The notes: generated by a model not told the origin, from the letters alone. Positions 1 through 7,791 are shown, counted from the stretch's first letter. The stretch: DNA of 64,000 nt from CAWABB01 sp963701735 (GCA_963701735.1 CAVPBI010000022.1:119820-183819); one strand, 5' to 3'. Numbers and translations: made by a program.

Positions 1-163
1 ACCGAGATGAGGGCCTGCGTCGATAGCACGGGGATGAGCGTGGTCGGAACTGACTATTGATCGAATAATGCCCGGAGAGTGAGGCTGGAGGGACGTGCAT
101 CGGGACAATGGAGATCTGGAGGGCACTGGCACGTTGGTGCAACCCGGGAGCTTTCGGCTGGCA
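1..163. other. Window edge with no firmly supported gene
   Basis: Reading frame 1 of the plus strand is open from the first base and stops at TGA 58-60 after 19 codons, so this could be the end of a plus-strand gene cut by the window. The piece is too short to assign. No terminator hairpin was recognised between it and the convergent minus-strand gene that stops at 164. Confidence 0.3.
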
Positions 164-1315
164 TCACGCGGGCCATGCCTCCGTAAACAGCGCCTCGCCG
201 CCATCCCTCACGACATCCACTACAGGAACGGAGAGCGCCGCGCGCAGTGCGGTCTGCAATCCAGCCGCATCCACGGTGCTGCCCGAGTAAACGGTGCCGT
301 CGTAGGCGGGATAGAACGGGTTTGAGGTCACGGCGGCCAGGCGCGGGACACGGCGGCAGATCAGCCGGACTCCAGCCGATCGCGCAGACGCCACCTTCTC
401 TGCAACGCGGCGGATATCGCCGGCCAGCAAGAGCTTCAGCGGGTCGTCAAACAGCACGGTTGCGCTGCGCCGCCCCAGCGCCGGTGTCATCGCCGAAAGC
501 AGATCGAGCGCGACAAGCCCCTTCCACCGTACCACACCGGACCCTCCATGGGCGGCCCTGGCCGCTTCTTCCGTGGAGGTCCCGGCCGTAATAACCGTCC
601 ACTCGCTCCGCCCCTCTGACTCCTCTGACTCCTTCGCCTTTCCGTCGTTGCTTTCCTTCACGGCCTCATCTTCCCGTATTCCTTTCCCTTCTCTCCTCCC
701 CATCGCTTCCCTCGTTCCCTTCCTATCCTTCATCCCTTCCACCCCCTCCTTCCCCGTCTCCCCTCCACCCTCCCCACCCATCCGAGGAATCCCGAACAGC
801 AACTCGATGGCCTCCATCTCTCCGACAACGGTCCTGAGGTCGGTCGACCTCGCCGCCCCGGTGCTGAACACCAGCCGATCCACCACCGCCATCGGCGCGA
901 TGCGGTTCAGCGAGCCGTCCACCATCAGCAGCTCGAGCCTCTCATCAGCGAGCATCTGCCTGACCTGCTCGAGCTCGTGCGTCTTGTTGGGCCCGGCCAC
1001 AACAAGCAGGCCCGGTGCGGTCACGCGGACGACGACGACTTCGCCCAGCGCCGTCCGGAACCCGGTGCGCCGGAGGCCGGTCCATTGTGCGTCGGTGGTC
1101 TGAAGGCAGGATTCGGAGGTGGTGACGAGCGCGCCGGCGGGAACGCGGATGCGCGGCTTCGGCAGGAGCGTGACAGTATCCCGCTCTTCGCCGTCGTACC
1201 CGATGCCGGTCAGTCCCAGCGAAAGTCCGCGGCGCGCGGCCTGCTCGAGCAATGCCACCAGCGCCGTCGTCTTTCCGGTGTTCTTCGCGGTTCCTGCAAT
1301 GCCGATCGTAATCAG
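164..1315 (-). CDS. KamB-like P-loop reactivase subunit of a B12 aminomutase
   Basis: Seen: the protein opens with ITIGIAGTAKNTGKTT, a Walker A loop, followed by well-conserved sequence; a second ordered region begins near VITAGTSTEEAARAAHGG. It is the last gene of the aminomutase operon. No ATG, GTG or TTG suits the start. CTG at 1315-1313 (or ATT at 1312) lies about 7 bases after AAGGA and overlaps the stop of the upstream gene, giving about 383 aa. Known: KamB works with the MutS-like KamC to reactivate lysine 5,6-aminomutase by exchanging damaged cobalamin. Inferred: the same job here, from gene position plus the P-loop. No KamC partner is in the window. Odd: residues encoded at about 604-783 form a Gly/Glu/Lys/Arg-rich low-complexity insert between the two ordered parts. 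Confidence 0.6.
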   Translation of the reverse strand: MITIGIAGTAKNTGKTTALVALLEQAARRGLSLGLTGIGYDGEERDTVTLLPKPRIRVPAGALVTTSESCLQTTDAQWTGLRRTGFRTALGEVVVVRVTAPGLLVVAGPNKTHELEQVRQMLADERLELLMVDGSLNRIAPMAVVDRLVFSTGAARSTDLRTVVGEMEAIELLFGIPRMGGEGGGETGKEGVEGMKDRKGTREAMGRREGKGIREDEAVKESNDGKAKESEESEGRSEWTVITAGTSTEEAARAAHGGSGVVRWKGLVALDLLSAMTPALGRRSATVLFDDPLKLLLAGDIRRVAEKVASARSAGVRLICRRVPRLAAVTSNPFYPAYDGTVYSGSTVDAAGLQTALRAALSVPVVDVVRDGGEALFTEAWPA

Positions 1316-3108
1316 CGCACGGTTCCTTTGCCGAACGTCCCCGGATAGGCGCCGTCCTCCGTGTTCCCCAGCAGTCCCGCCTGGATGGCATCGGGAAGCG
1401 ACGGGGCTTCGCTGACGGCCCGGAGCGTGGACGTGATCCCTGCTATCATCTCGTCGGTCGCCTGGTCCGCACCTGCGGTCGGCGCGAGACCGGCATCGCC
1501 GAGAAACCTGTAGGCTTCCGTCACAGCGCGGATGCTGTCGATCCGTGAAGCGATGCAGATCGGGCCGCGCGAGTACGCTTCGTCGGTCGACGCGATCGTG
1601 ATCGCATCGACGTCCAGCGTCCTGGCCAGCGCCGCGTGGTAGGATGTGGCGCTGGCCGACTGCACCCGGTCTTCCGACTGCGTCATGAACGCGATGGGCT
1701 CGCCCGGCCAGATGGGCGCATCCGCGATCGCCCGGAGGGCGCGGATCTTCGCGGTGTTGTAGTCGATGAAGTTCTGCTGCATCAGGCCGTTGATCACGAT
1801 ATGCGGGCCGTAGCAGAAGAGGGGCTTGAGGATCGGCCGCGCGCCGAGTCGGACGCCCAACGCTACGTTGATGAGCAGGCCGGCCAGCGTCTTCCATGCG
1901 GGGACGCCGCTCAACTCGTCGTTCCCCGGTATGTCGAACGGCATGCCGTAGCGCGCCGTGATCTTGATGGCCTCGATGCCGTCAACGGTCAGCCGTTCGG
2001 GATCGGTGCCGGCCCCGAGAGAGCCGTACACGAGATTGATCTTCGTCATGTCGGCGCCGCCTTCCCCCGCAAGCACCACGGTCTCCGGCGTGTTCAGCCC
2101 CCGGTGCGCCCGGACGGTCAGGAGCGTCGCGGGATCCAGGTGCCGCCGCATGAGCTTGATGTTCTCCAGCGACGTGATCGTCCCGTCGTTCTGGTGGGTG
2201 AGGGCGCCTTCGAGCAGCCCCTCGTATCGCGCCTCCCAGGAGGGATTGATAATGAGATATCCGTCGATTCCCCAGCGCTCGCCGATGCGCCCGTGGACGA
2301 TGTCCATGATCGGACAGCCGCTTCCGAGGAATTTGAAGACCGCCGGCTTCAGTCCGCTGTGGCGGATCCGCGCCGGATGAACAGCCGTGCGGCCGGAGAG
2401 CATACCGTCGAGAGCCTGCTTCTCCGCCTCGGACACCGCCCGGACGCCGAGGGGATAGGAGGCATTGAGATTCGCATCCCGGACGACTGGATCGCAGAGC
2501 GCCGCATATCGCTCGGCGACTGCCTTCCCTCCCTCCCCGTGGTGCAGCAGCTCTGCGCGCAGACGGGCGCGCTCGACTGCCGGCGACGTCTTCCCCGCGC
2601 TCCACCGCAGCAGCTTCTCAACAATCGCGTCGAGATAGCCTCCGGCCTCTGGATTCCTGAAGGCGTAGGAATATCCGGCGGTCAGGTCGCGCTTCTCGCG
2701 TTGTGCGGCCCCCGCGGTCGCGGCCGGCGGCCTGTCTTCTATGTATGCGGCGATCTCCTCCATCGTCGCGTGCTCGTCGAATCCCCGGTCGAATCCCAGC
2801 TCCGCCGCCAGCTCCGGTGTCACCGCTTTGCCGCCGATGACAATGCGGGCCGAGGTGCGGATCCCGGCCGCATCAAGCATGTCCACAAACCGCCCGAGCA
2901 GCTCGGCCACCCCGTAGCCCAGCGTCCGGCTGACGAGGATAAAATCGTAGGGTGACGCCAGGGCCCGGGAGACAATGGCTTCCATCGGGAGGTCGGGTGA
3001 CAGCAGGTCCGCGTGGTGGCCCCGCCGCGACAGGGCATCACGGATGATCTTGATGCCGACGTCGTGGACGGGATCAAGAGGAACGCACAGGAGCCGACGC
3101 GCGGTCAT
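1312..3108 (-). CDS. B12-binding/TIM-barrel protein of the OraE/KamDE aminomutase family
   Basis: 598 aa. Residues 1-125 form a cobalamin-binding Rossmann domain: DPVHDVG supplies the cobalt-ligand His15 and Gly18, Ser60 sits in VSRTL, and a GG pair at 92-93 completes the usual His-Ser-GG pattern. Residues from about 150 onward look like the OraE/KamD catalytic barrel (for example GSLGAGTDPERL, RPILKPLFCYGP, FMTQSEDRVQS, ASRIDSIRAV). In ornithine 4,5- and lysine 5,6-aminomutase a lysine 11 residues after the cobalt-ligand His holds PLP; here that position is Leu26 and the nearest lysine is Lys20. The domain order (B12 then barrel) is the reverse of OraE. The ATG overlaps the stop of the 83-aa gene by 4 bases, so the two are translationally coupled. 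Likely an adenosylcobalamin-dependent 1,2-amino shift on an unknown substrate; the substrate cannot be read from sequence. Confidence 0.7.
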   Translation of the reverse strand: MTARRLLCVPLDPVHDVGIKIIRDALSRRGHHADLLSPDLPMEAIVSRALASPYDFILVSRTLGYGVAELLGRFVDMLDAAGIRTSARIVIGGKAVTPELAAELGFDRGFDEHATMEEIAAYIEDRPPAATAGAAQREKRDLTAGYSYAFRNPEAGGYLDAIVEKLLRWSAGKTSPAVERARLRAELLHHGEGGKAVAERYAALCDPVVRDANLNASYPLGVRAVSEAEKQALDGMLSGRTAVHPARIRHSGLKPAVFKFLGSGCPIMDIVHGRIGERWGIDGYLIINPSWEARYEGLLEGALTHQNDGTITSLENIKLMRRHLDPATLLTVRAHRGLNTPETVVLAGEGGADMTKINLVYGSLGAGTDPERLTVDGIEAIKITARYGMPFDIPGNDELSGVPAWKTLAGLLINVALGVRLGARPILKPLFCYGPHIVINGLMQQNFIDYNTAKIRALRAIADAPIWPGEPIAFMTQSEDRVQSASATSYHAALARTLDVDAITIASTDEAYSRGPICIASRIDSIRAVTEAYRFLGDAGLAPTAGADQATDEMIAGITSTLRAVSEAPSLPDAIQAGLLGNTEDGAYPGTFGKGTVR

Positions 3109-3356
3109 TGCCGTCCCCCCTCCGGCGCGGCGGCGTGCAGCCAGCGGTACTTCTCCCCCGGCCTGTGGACGTACTTCCGGAGGCGGACTCTCATGCCATA
3201 GCCGTCGAACTCCTGGTACATGATGTCCACTTCGCCCAGGTTCAGCTCATGCCCCAGCCGCAATGCGAGGTCTTTTCCCTCCCGTTCGCTCCCGCAGACC
3301 AGATACGTCTCGATATCAAGTCCGTCGAGAACGGAATCGAGTGCCTGTCCCGTCAT
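3105..3356 (-). CDS. Small stand-alone aminomutase dimerisation-domain-like protein
   Basis: 83 aa, one compact alpha/beta domain (IETYLVCGSEREGKDLALRL, then GEVDIMYQEFDGYGMRVRLR). Its pattern resembles the OAM dimerisation domain found before the B12 domain in KamE and within OraE, which suggests the usual beta subunit has been split here into this protein plus the B12 domain of the next gene. A strong GAGGAGAAC ribosome site precedes the ATG, and the stop overlaps the ATG of the mutase gene as ATGA. It does not resemble OraS. The family assignment rests on remembered pattern similarity and is moderate. Confidence 0.5.
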   Translation of the reverse strand: MTGQALDSVLDGLDIETYLVCGSEREGKDLALRLGHELNLGEVDIMYQEFDGYGMRVRLRKYVHRPGEKYRWLHAAAPEGGRQ

Positions 3357-3373
3357 CGCTGTTCTCCTCTCGT

Positions 3374-3409
3374 CCGCGGGGAGGCGCAGCAGGTGCGCCT
3401 CCCCCGCGG
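3374..3409 (-). promoter_or_regulatory. Strong stem-loop inside the aminomutase operon
   Basis: A 14-bp GC-rich inverted repeat (3374-3387 with 3395-3409, one bulged C, 7-base loop) fills the gap between the PLP-enzyme stop and the ribosome site of the 83-aa gene. No T-run follows on the minus strand, so it is more likely an mRNA stability or processing element, or a partial terminator, than a full terminator. Confidence 0.55.
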
Positions 3410-3417
3410 TAAGGTGC

Positions 3418-4884
3418 TTACTCGAAGATGCCCGCGTGTTCGCAGACGATTTCGATGAGCATGACCAGCGCCCGGACGATCATCCGCGCGCGCTCGTGAA
3501 TCAGCTGGCCGTGCTCGTCGGTGGTCCCGAGCCCGGGCGAGATGAAGATGTTCGCATCGTAGGCGATCGTGGGGATGATCCCCATCTGCGACATCCCGTC
3601 CTGGAAGAGGTTGGAGCCGGCATACATATCCTCGATCGTGAAGATCGGGATGCCGAGCTTGCCGTCCTTCCAGCTGTCTTCGTAGTTGATCTCGACCGTC
3701 CCGCCGTTATAGCTCTTCGCGATCCGGAAGAACGGCTTGATGCGCGGATCGATCTTCGCGAATTCCGCCTTCACGATCGCGTACAGGTCGTCGATGGGTT
3801 TCTTCATCACCTGGGGCTTGTCGCGCAGCACGCGCAGTGCGGCAACCTGGCCGGAGAGCCCCTCTTTGCCCGGATCCTGCGACACGTAGGCGGCCTTGCC
3901 GTACGACGTGGTGGTGCCGTACCGTGCGCCGTGGTAACCCAGCGCGCGGCGGATCGGAACCATCGCATCTTCCTTGCCGATGATCAGCGCGCTCGTCGGC
4001 GACCCGGTCGCCTTGTCCATGCTGAAGATCATGATGTCAGCGCCGACCTTCTTGATGCTCGTGCCGATGATCGGCATGCCCCACGCGTTGTCGATGATGT
4101 ACGGTACGTTATACTCCGCGGCAAGTTTCGCGATGCCCTTGAGGAGCTTCGGGGTGCCGTCGGGCGCCTTGTCGCCGTAGCCGTAGCCGGGCGTGTCGTA
4201 CCCGAGCGACGCGAATCCGCCGAGCATGGTCTCGTGGCGCTTCGCATTCACGGCAAGCACTTCCAGCGACTTCGCGACGTTGACGTTCTTCATCAGCGGC
4301 ACGGGGTGATACTTGATGCCGTGCACGGGATACTCTGCGCCGGGGAGCGGGACCAGCACGGTGTCCAGGTTGTTCTGGCGCTTGCCGTAGAAGCCGAGCT
4401 CGCCGGCGGTGCTGCCGCGGTCAGCGAGGATGTCCTTGTACTTCGGCGGGAACGGCCGGCCGTAGGCGGCATGGTGGTGGGTGTGGCGCTCGAGCGGCGC
4501 AATGTAGCGCGTCCGGTAGTTGTCGCCGCGTCCGGTGAACGGGGGCGTCACAAGGCAGTCGAACGACGTCCAGAGCCCGGCTTCGCATGTGTTGATCGGC
4601 GCGGCGTCGTACTCGTCGCCGTAGGCATCCTTGATGATCTCGCGGATCTGGTCGACATACACGGAGAGCGGGACGACCTTGCGGGATTCCGCCGCCATGG
4701 CCTTCTCGATGTCCTCGCGGAGCGGAGACGGACAGCCGGAGATGGCGCCGGTGAGCCCGATCGCGCCCTTCAATTCCGCCGGAATATTCAGACCCTCTGC
4801 GGCCTTTTTCGCCTCGGCGTAGATCTTCGGCGTGTTCACCTGGAGACGCTTGTACATCTGGAACTTGAACTGCGGTCGTGCCAT
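3418..4884 (-). CDS. Fold-type-I PLP-dependent enzyme, function unassigned
   Basis: 488 aa, soluble. Seen: the core has the fold-type-I pattern with a pyridine-nitrogen Asp265 in YIIDNAWGMP and the likely Schiff-base Lys291 in IFSMDKATGSPTS. The N-terminal third is rich in conserved-looking Gly and His (TGAISGCPSPL, APLERHTHHHAAYGRP). It resembles the Cys-desulfurase/SepCysS/selenium-transferase branch more than ordinary transaminases, but I cannot name the family. It is not the fold-type-II thiolase subunit OrtB of the clostridial ornithine pathway. It sits between the 147-aa gene (12-base gap) and the small subunit of the mutase, implying a step in the same pathway. It could be a racemase, lyase or transferase acting on the mutase substrate, or a PLP partner for a mutase that lacks the usual PLP lysine. 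Confidence 0.65.
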   Translation of the reverse strand: MARPQFKFQMYKRLQVNTPKIYAEAKKAAEGLNIPAELKGAIGLTGAISGCPSPLREDIEKAMAAESRKVVPLSVYVDQIREIIKDAYGDEYDAAPINTCEAGLWTSFDCLVTPPFTGRGDNYRTRYIAPLERHTHHHAAYGRPFPPKYKDILADRGSTAGELGFYGKRQNNLDTVLVPLPGAEYPVHGIKYHPVPLMKNVNVAKSLEVLAVNAKRHETMLGGFASLGYDTPGYGYGDKAPDGTPKLLKGIAKLAAEYNVPYIIDNAWGMPIIGTSIKKVGADIMIFSMDKATGSPTSALIIGKEDAMVPIRRALGYHGARYGTTTSYGKAAYVSQDPGKEGLSGQVAALRVLRDKPQVMKKPIDDLYAIVKAEFAKIDPRIKPFFRIAKSYNGGTVEINYEDSWKDGKLGIPIFTIEDMYAGSNLFQDGMSQMGIIPTIAYDANIFISPGLGTTDEHGQLIHERARMIVRALVMLIEIVCEHAGIFE

Positions 4885-4896
4885 GACAACATCCTT

Positions 4897-5340
4897 TCAG
4901 CGTGGTTGCGGTATTCCGTGGATCAGGATCTCATCGCCGGGGGCTAGCCCCATCTCCGCGCCCGACTTCCGCGTCTGCATCCGGACGATGGTATTCTGGT
5001 GATTTGGCATATGTGTGTCGTCGAAACCGGCAATCGTGCCGATCTGCATCCCTTTGGCCGTGACTGCATCGCCGGCGAGAATCACCCCGCCGTCCAGCAG
5101 CTCGACAAACGCCAGGTAGGCAATGCGCTGGACGTTCCCGCCGGGTGCGGCGTCCTGCTCGTCGGTCCCGATGAGCTCGATGATCGTCCCGGCCGGGAAG
5201 GCCCGGGAAATGGGTTTGATCAGCTCAAGCCCGCGGTTGTCGAGACCTCCGGTGAGGACAACAGCGATCCTCGTCCGGATATCGGTCTTTGCGTGGTAGA
5301 ACCCCCGGTTGACGAGGTTGCGCGCGTACGGGTCGGCCAT
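4897..5340 (-). CDS. Conserved-looking 147-aa protein, unknown function
   Basis: Small soluble, mostly beta protein (TRIAVVLTGGLDNRGLEL, GGVILAGDAVTAKGMQIG, GDEILIHGIPQP). The repeated short strands with Gly turns suggest a small barrel. No catalytic motif, signal peptide or membrane segment is visible. It lies 7 bases after the dehydrogenase and 12 bases before the PLP enzyme, so it is co-expressed with the aminomutase proteins. It is longer than, and unlike, the OrtA subunit of the clostridial ornithine pathway. It may belong to a domain of unknown function that travels with this kind of operon, but I cannot confirm that. Confidence 0.6.
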   Translation of the reverse strand: MADPYARNLVNRGFYHAKTDIRTRIAVVLTGGLDNRGLELIKPISRAFPAGTIIELIGTDEQDAAPGGNVQRIAYLAFVELLDGGVILAGDAVTAKGMQIGTIAGFDDTHMPNHQNTIVRMQTRKSGAEMGLAPGDEILIHGIPQPR

Positions 5341-5347
5341 ACGGACC

Positions 5348-6265
5348 TCAAACGTACCTGGTCACGAACGTGTCCACGTCGCCGTACAGGAAATCGACGA
5401 CGGGAAGCTCGATCATGGTGTAGCACCCGGGCTGCTGCTTCACGGCCGCGCGGGCGGCGGAGACCATCACCTGCGCGGTGAGTGCCGGGTTGTTGACTTT
5501 CAGCTGGAACTTCATGGACTGGTTATGCGTCACGCCTGAGACGCCGTTGCGCTCCATGAGCACGCCGTGCCCCATGTCCTTGAGGGCCGACACGTCGTCC
5601 ACTTCGAAGACGTAGGTTCTGTCCTTCACGAAGTACGGATCCTTCTTGATCGCGGCTTCCACGTCCTCGAACACCGCGCCGGGGGCGAGCTGCACGTACA
5701 CCATCCTGCGGTGGATGCCCATCCCCGCCGGGACCGTAATGGAAATCGCGTCTTTCACTCCGCGAATCGCTTTGACGGCCACCGAGTGCCCCATCGAGAG
5801 ACCGGGGCCGTAGTTGGTATGGGTGATGCCCTTCGGCGCCATCGCCTGAAACCATCCGCGCACGACCGAATCCACGCCCGGGTCCCACCCTGCCGCGACG
5901 ATCGAGACCGTATTGTGCGCGCGGGCGACATCCCCGAGCGACTTGCGCAGCGCGGGGATCTCATGATGGATGTCGAAGCTGTCCACCGTGCGCACGCCGA
6001 GCGACAGAATCTTTGTGGCGGTCGCAGGGACGATGCGCGACGGACAGGTGAGCACCGCCACGTCGATTGCGGTGAGCTCCCGGATGTCCGACACGACCGG
6101 GATCTTCTGAAGCGCCAACGGATCCCGCTCGGTGATGACGCACTGCCGGTTGACGATATCGGGCACTTCGATGATGCCGGCGAGCTCCATGTCCGGTTCG
6201 GTCAGCACCGTATCGATGGCACAGCGGCCGACATTGCCGAATCCGACGACTGCTACGTTGATCAT
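5348..6265 (-). CDS. Diaminopimelate-dehydrogenase-like amino acid dehydrogenase
   Basis: 305 aa. An N-terminal NAD(P)-binding Rossmann fold has VVGFGNVGR at residues 6-14. The middle carries DAP dehydrogenase family landmarks: DSFDIHHEIPALR, AGWDPGVDSVVRGW and YGPGLSMGHSVAVKAIRGVK, and the C-terminal part HNQSMKFQLKVNNPALTAQV matches the family's dimer/substrate domain. Known: these enzymes reversibly deaminate the D-centre of meso-diaminopimelate, and in amino-acid fermentation a dehydrogenase oxidises the diamino acid made by an aminomutase. Inferred: this enzyme oxidises the mutase product, not DAP, because it lies in a GntR-controlled catabolic operon. The stop of gntR overlaps its ATG as ATGA. 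Length is close to the usual 320 aa. Confidence 0.75.
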   Translation of the reverse strand: MINVAVVGFGNVGRCAIDTVLTEPDMELAGIIEVPDIVNRQCVITERDPLALQKIPVVSDIRELTAIDVAVLTCPSRIVPATATKILSLGVRTVDSFDIHHEIPALRKSLGDVARAHNTVSIVAAGWDPGVDSVVRGWFQAMAPKGITHTNYGPGLSMGHSVAVKAIRGVKDAISITVPAGMGIHRRMVYVQLAPGAVFEDVEAAIKKDPYFVKDRTYVFEVDDVSALKDMGHGVLMERNGVSGVTHNQSMKFQLKVNNPALTAQVMVSAARAAVKQQPGCYTMIELPVVDFLYGDVDTFVTRYV

Positions 6266-7002
6266 GAGGCACTCCTCTGAGGACGTCGTGTGGTGGTTGC
6301 GGGCTGGTGCTCGATGTACGAACAGAGGGCCCGGCTTGCAGACTTCCCGTGCTCGCGGACGAGCCGCTCGACCTCGTCCGCCCTTGTGCCACGCAGCGCG
6401 TCGAGAATCTGCGCGTGCTCGGCGACCGACTCGTCGAGCCGGGACATGACGGAGAGATAGATGTAGTTGTATCGCAGCGCCTGCGCCCGGAGGACCCGGA
6501 CAAACTGGGACAGCTTCTCGTTCCCGGAGGCGTCGGTCAGCATCTGGTGGAACTCCGCGTTCAGCTGGAGGATGCGGGCCTGATCCACAGTGCGAGCGCG
6601 CCTGAGCGACGCGATCCTGTCATTGATGTCCTTCAGCCTCCGCAGCGTGTCTGGATCCATGCGCTCGCACGCGAGCCGCGCGGCCAGCGCCTCGAGGGCG
6701 CCCTTCACTTCATAGGTCTCGGCGGCGTCCTGTCTGGAAAGCGGTCGCACGACCGCGCCCCGGCGCGGGGTCATCTCCACGAAGCCCTCGGAGTCGAGCT
6801 GCAGCAGCGCCTCGCGGAGCGGCGTCCGGCTCACGCCGAGCTGCCTGGAGAGCACAGGCTCGCGGAGCTTCTCGCCGGCCCCGATCCTGCCGTCGATGAT
6901 CGATGCCCTGATCATGGACGCAATCTTTTCCCTCAGCGGGGCCAGCTCGGCCGCAAGGGTTCCGACGTCAAAGGGAGGCGTATGGGCCGGGGTCGTGGGC
7001 AT
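6262..7002 (-). CDS. GntR-family (FCD/FadR-type) repressor of the aminomutase operon
   Basis: 246 aa from ATG 7002; the frame is open to 7107, but the start at 7002 is preferred because a palindromic operator lies directly upstream. An N-terminal winged helix (IRASIIDGRIGAGEKLREPV, then LGVSRTPLREALLQLDSEGF) is followed by an all-alpha FCD ligand domain containing EFHQMLTDASGNEKL and a distal HAQILDAL. FCD regulators usually sense a small carboxylate or amino acid and release DNA. As first gene of the operon, coupled by ATGA to the dehydrogenase, it should repress itself and the whole operon. No clear Shine-Dalgarno site precedes the ATG. Confidence 0.85.
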   Translation of the reverse strand: MPTTPAHTPPFDVGTLAAELAPLREKIASMIRASIIDGRIGAGEKLREPVLSRQLGVSRTPLREALLQLDSEGFVEMTPRRGAVVRPLSRQDAAETYEVKGALEALAARLACERMDPDTLRRLKDINDRIASLRRARTVDQARILQLNAEFHQMLTDASGNEKLSQFVRVLRAQALRYNYIYLSVMSRLDESVAEHAQILDALRGTRADEVERLVREHGKSASRALCSYIEHQPATTTRRPQRSAS

Positions 7003-7010
7003 TGGTGTTT

Positions 7011-7034
7011 TTGTATATTGTATACAGTATACAA
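7011..7034. promoter_or_regulatory. Palindromic GntR operator upstream of the aminomutase operon
   Basis: A 24-bp inverted repeat with one mismatch, outer arms TTGTATA/TATACAA and core TTGTATACAGTATACAA, lies 9 bases upstream of the gntR ATG. TGTATACA-type sites are typical for FCD GntR regulators. The position fits autorepression of the operon. Confidence 0.75.
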
Positions 7035-7242
7035 GATAACGGCTGCCGCCCGGATTGTCAAGCCCGGAGAGCCCCACCCCCTTTCGAACAGGCATTCGTT
7101 GCCTCACGTAAGGTTCTACGCCGAAGGCGACCCTGACAGGCGATGGTGTTGCGCAACCGCATGAAATTCAATATGTTGCACGTTATATAGACACCGCCCC
7201 GCGGTGCGGGGGCCAGACCGACACCACCACTCAGGAGGGAGC

Positions 7243-7791
7243 ATGAAACGGGCAGCTCTTCTCGCGCTCGCGATCGGCATCATGGGCATTCAGCAGTCGA
7301 CCGCTCAGTTCAGCGTAGGCATTCTCGGAGGGTACGGGTTCAGCGATGGCTACAAGATCGGGTTCGGTGCCCGGGCAGGTTTCTCGGCAAGCCTCCTGTA
7401 TGTCGGCGCCATCGGCGTCATCCACACCGGACAGGAAGATGACATCACATCGGCTGCGCAATCGATCAACGTCAAAACCAACGCGTCCTACTACGGGGCC
7501 GAAATCGGGGTGAACATCGGGACCCTGCGCCCCTCACTTATCCTGGGGGCTGTGAACTTCAAGATCGAGGCGGGTCAGGAAACCAGCGAGGCAAAGTTCC
7601 TGCTCGGCCCGGGCGTCACGCTCTTCCTCCCGCTCTCCGAGAACCTGTTCATCGGCGGAGATGCGCGCCTGCTCATCGTCGGCAAGGACGATGCCCTGGA
7701 CGTGGACAGCATCAACCAGATCGAGTCGAACTACAACAACCCGAGCGGAACGCTGGTCGCACTCTACGCGACGATCGGCTACACGTTCTAG
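7243..7791 (+). CDS. Small outer-membrane beta-barrel protein
   Basis: 182 aa. The start at 7243 is set by AGGAGG a few bases upstream and by a signal peptide (MKRAALLALAIGIMGIQQST, cleavage after TAQ). The rest alternates hydrophobic and polar residues in about eight strands and ends in a terminal aromatic (IGYTF), as in OmpA/OmpX-like 8-strand barrels. Specific role unknown. It is monocistronic and divergent from the gntR operon. Confidence 0.7.
   Translation: MKRAALLALAIGIMGIQQSTAQFSVGILGGYGFSDGYKIGFGARAGFSASLLYVGAIGVIHTGQEDDITSAAQSINVKTNASYYGAEIGVNIGTLRPSLILGAVNFKIEAGQETSEAKFLLGPGVTLFLPLSENLFIGGDARLLIVGKDDALDVDSINQIESNYNNPSGTLVALYATIGYTF

Noticed and set aside
3220..4947. A 575-codon plus-strand open frame opposite the PLP enzyme
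   Set aside because: It is antisense to a gene with clear PLP motifs; its product is Arg/Asp/Val-rich with no domain pattern, as expected from GC-rich antisense frames. The same applies to 1636-2955, 40885-42339, 49652-51361 and 51381-53024.
7035..7242. A cobalamin riboswitch before the B12-dependent operon
   Set aside because: The leader is too short and shows no B12-box-like element; only the GntR operator is present.
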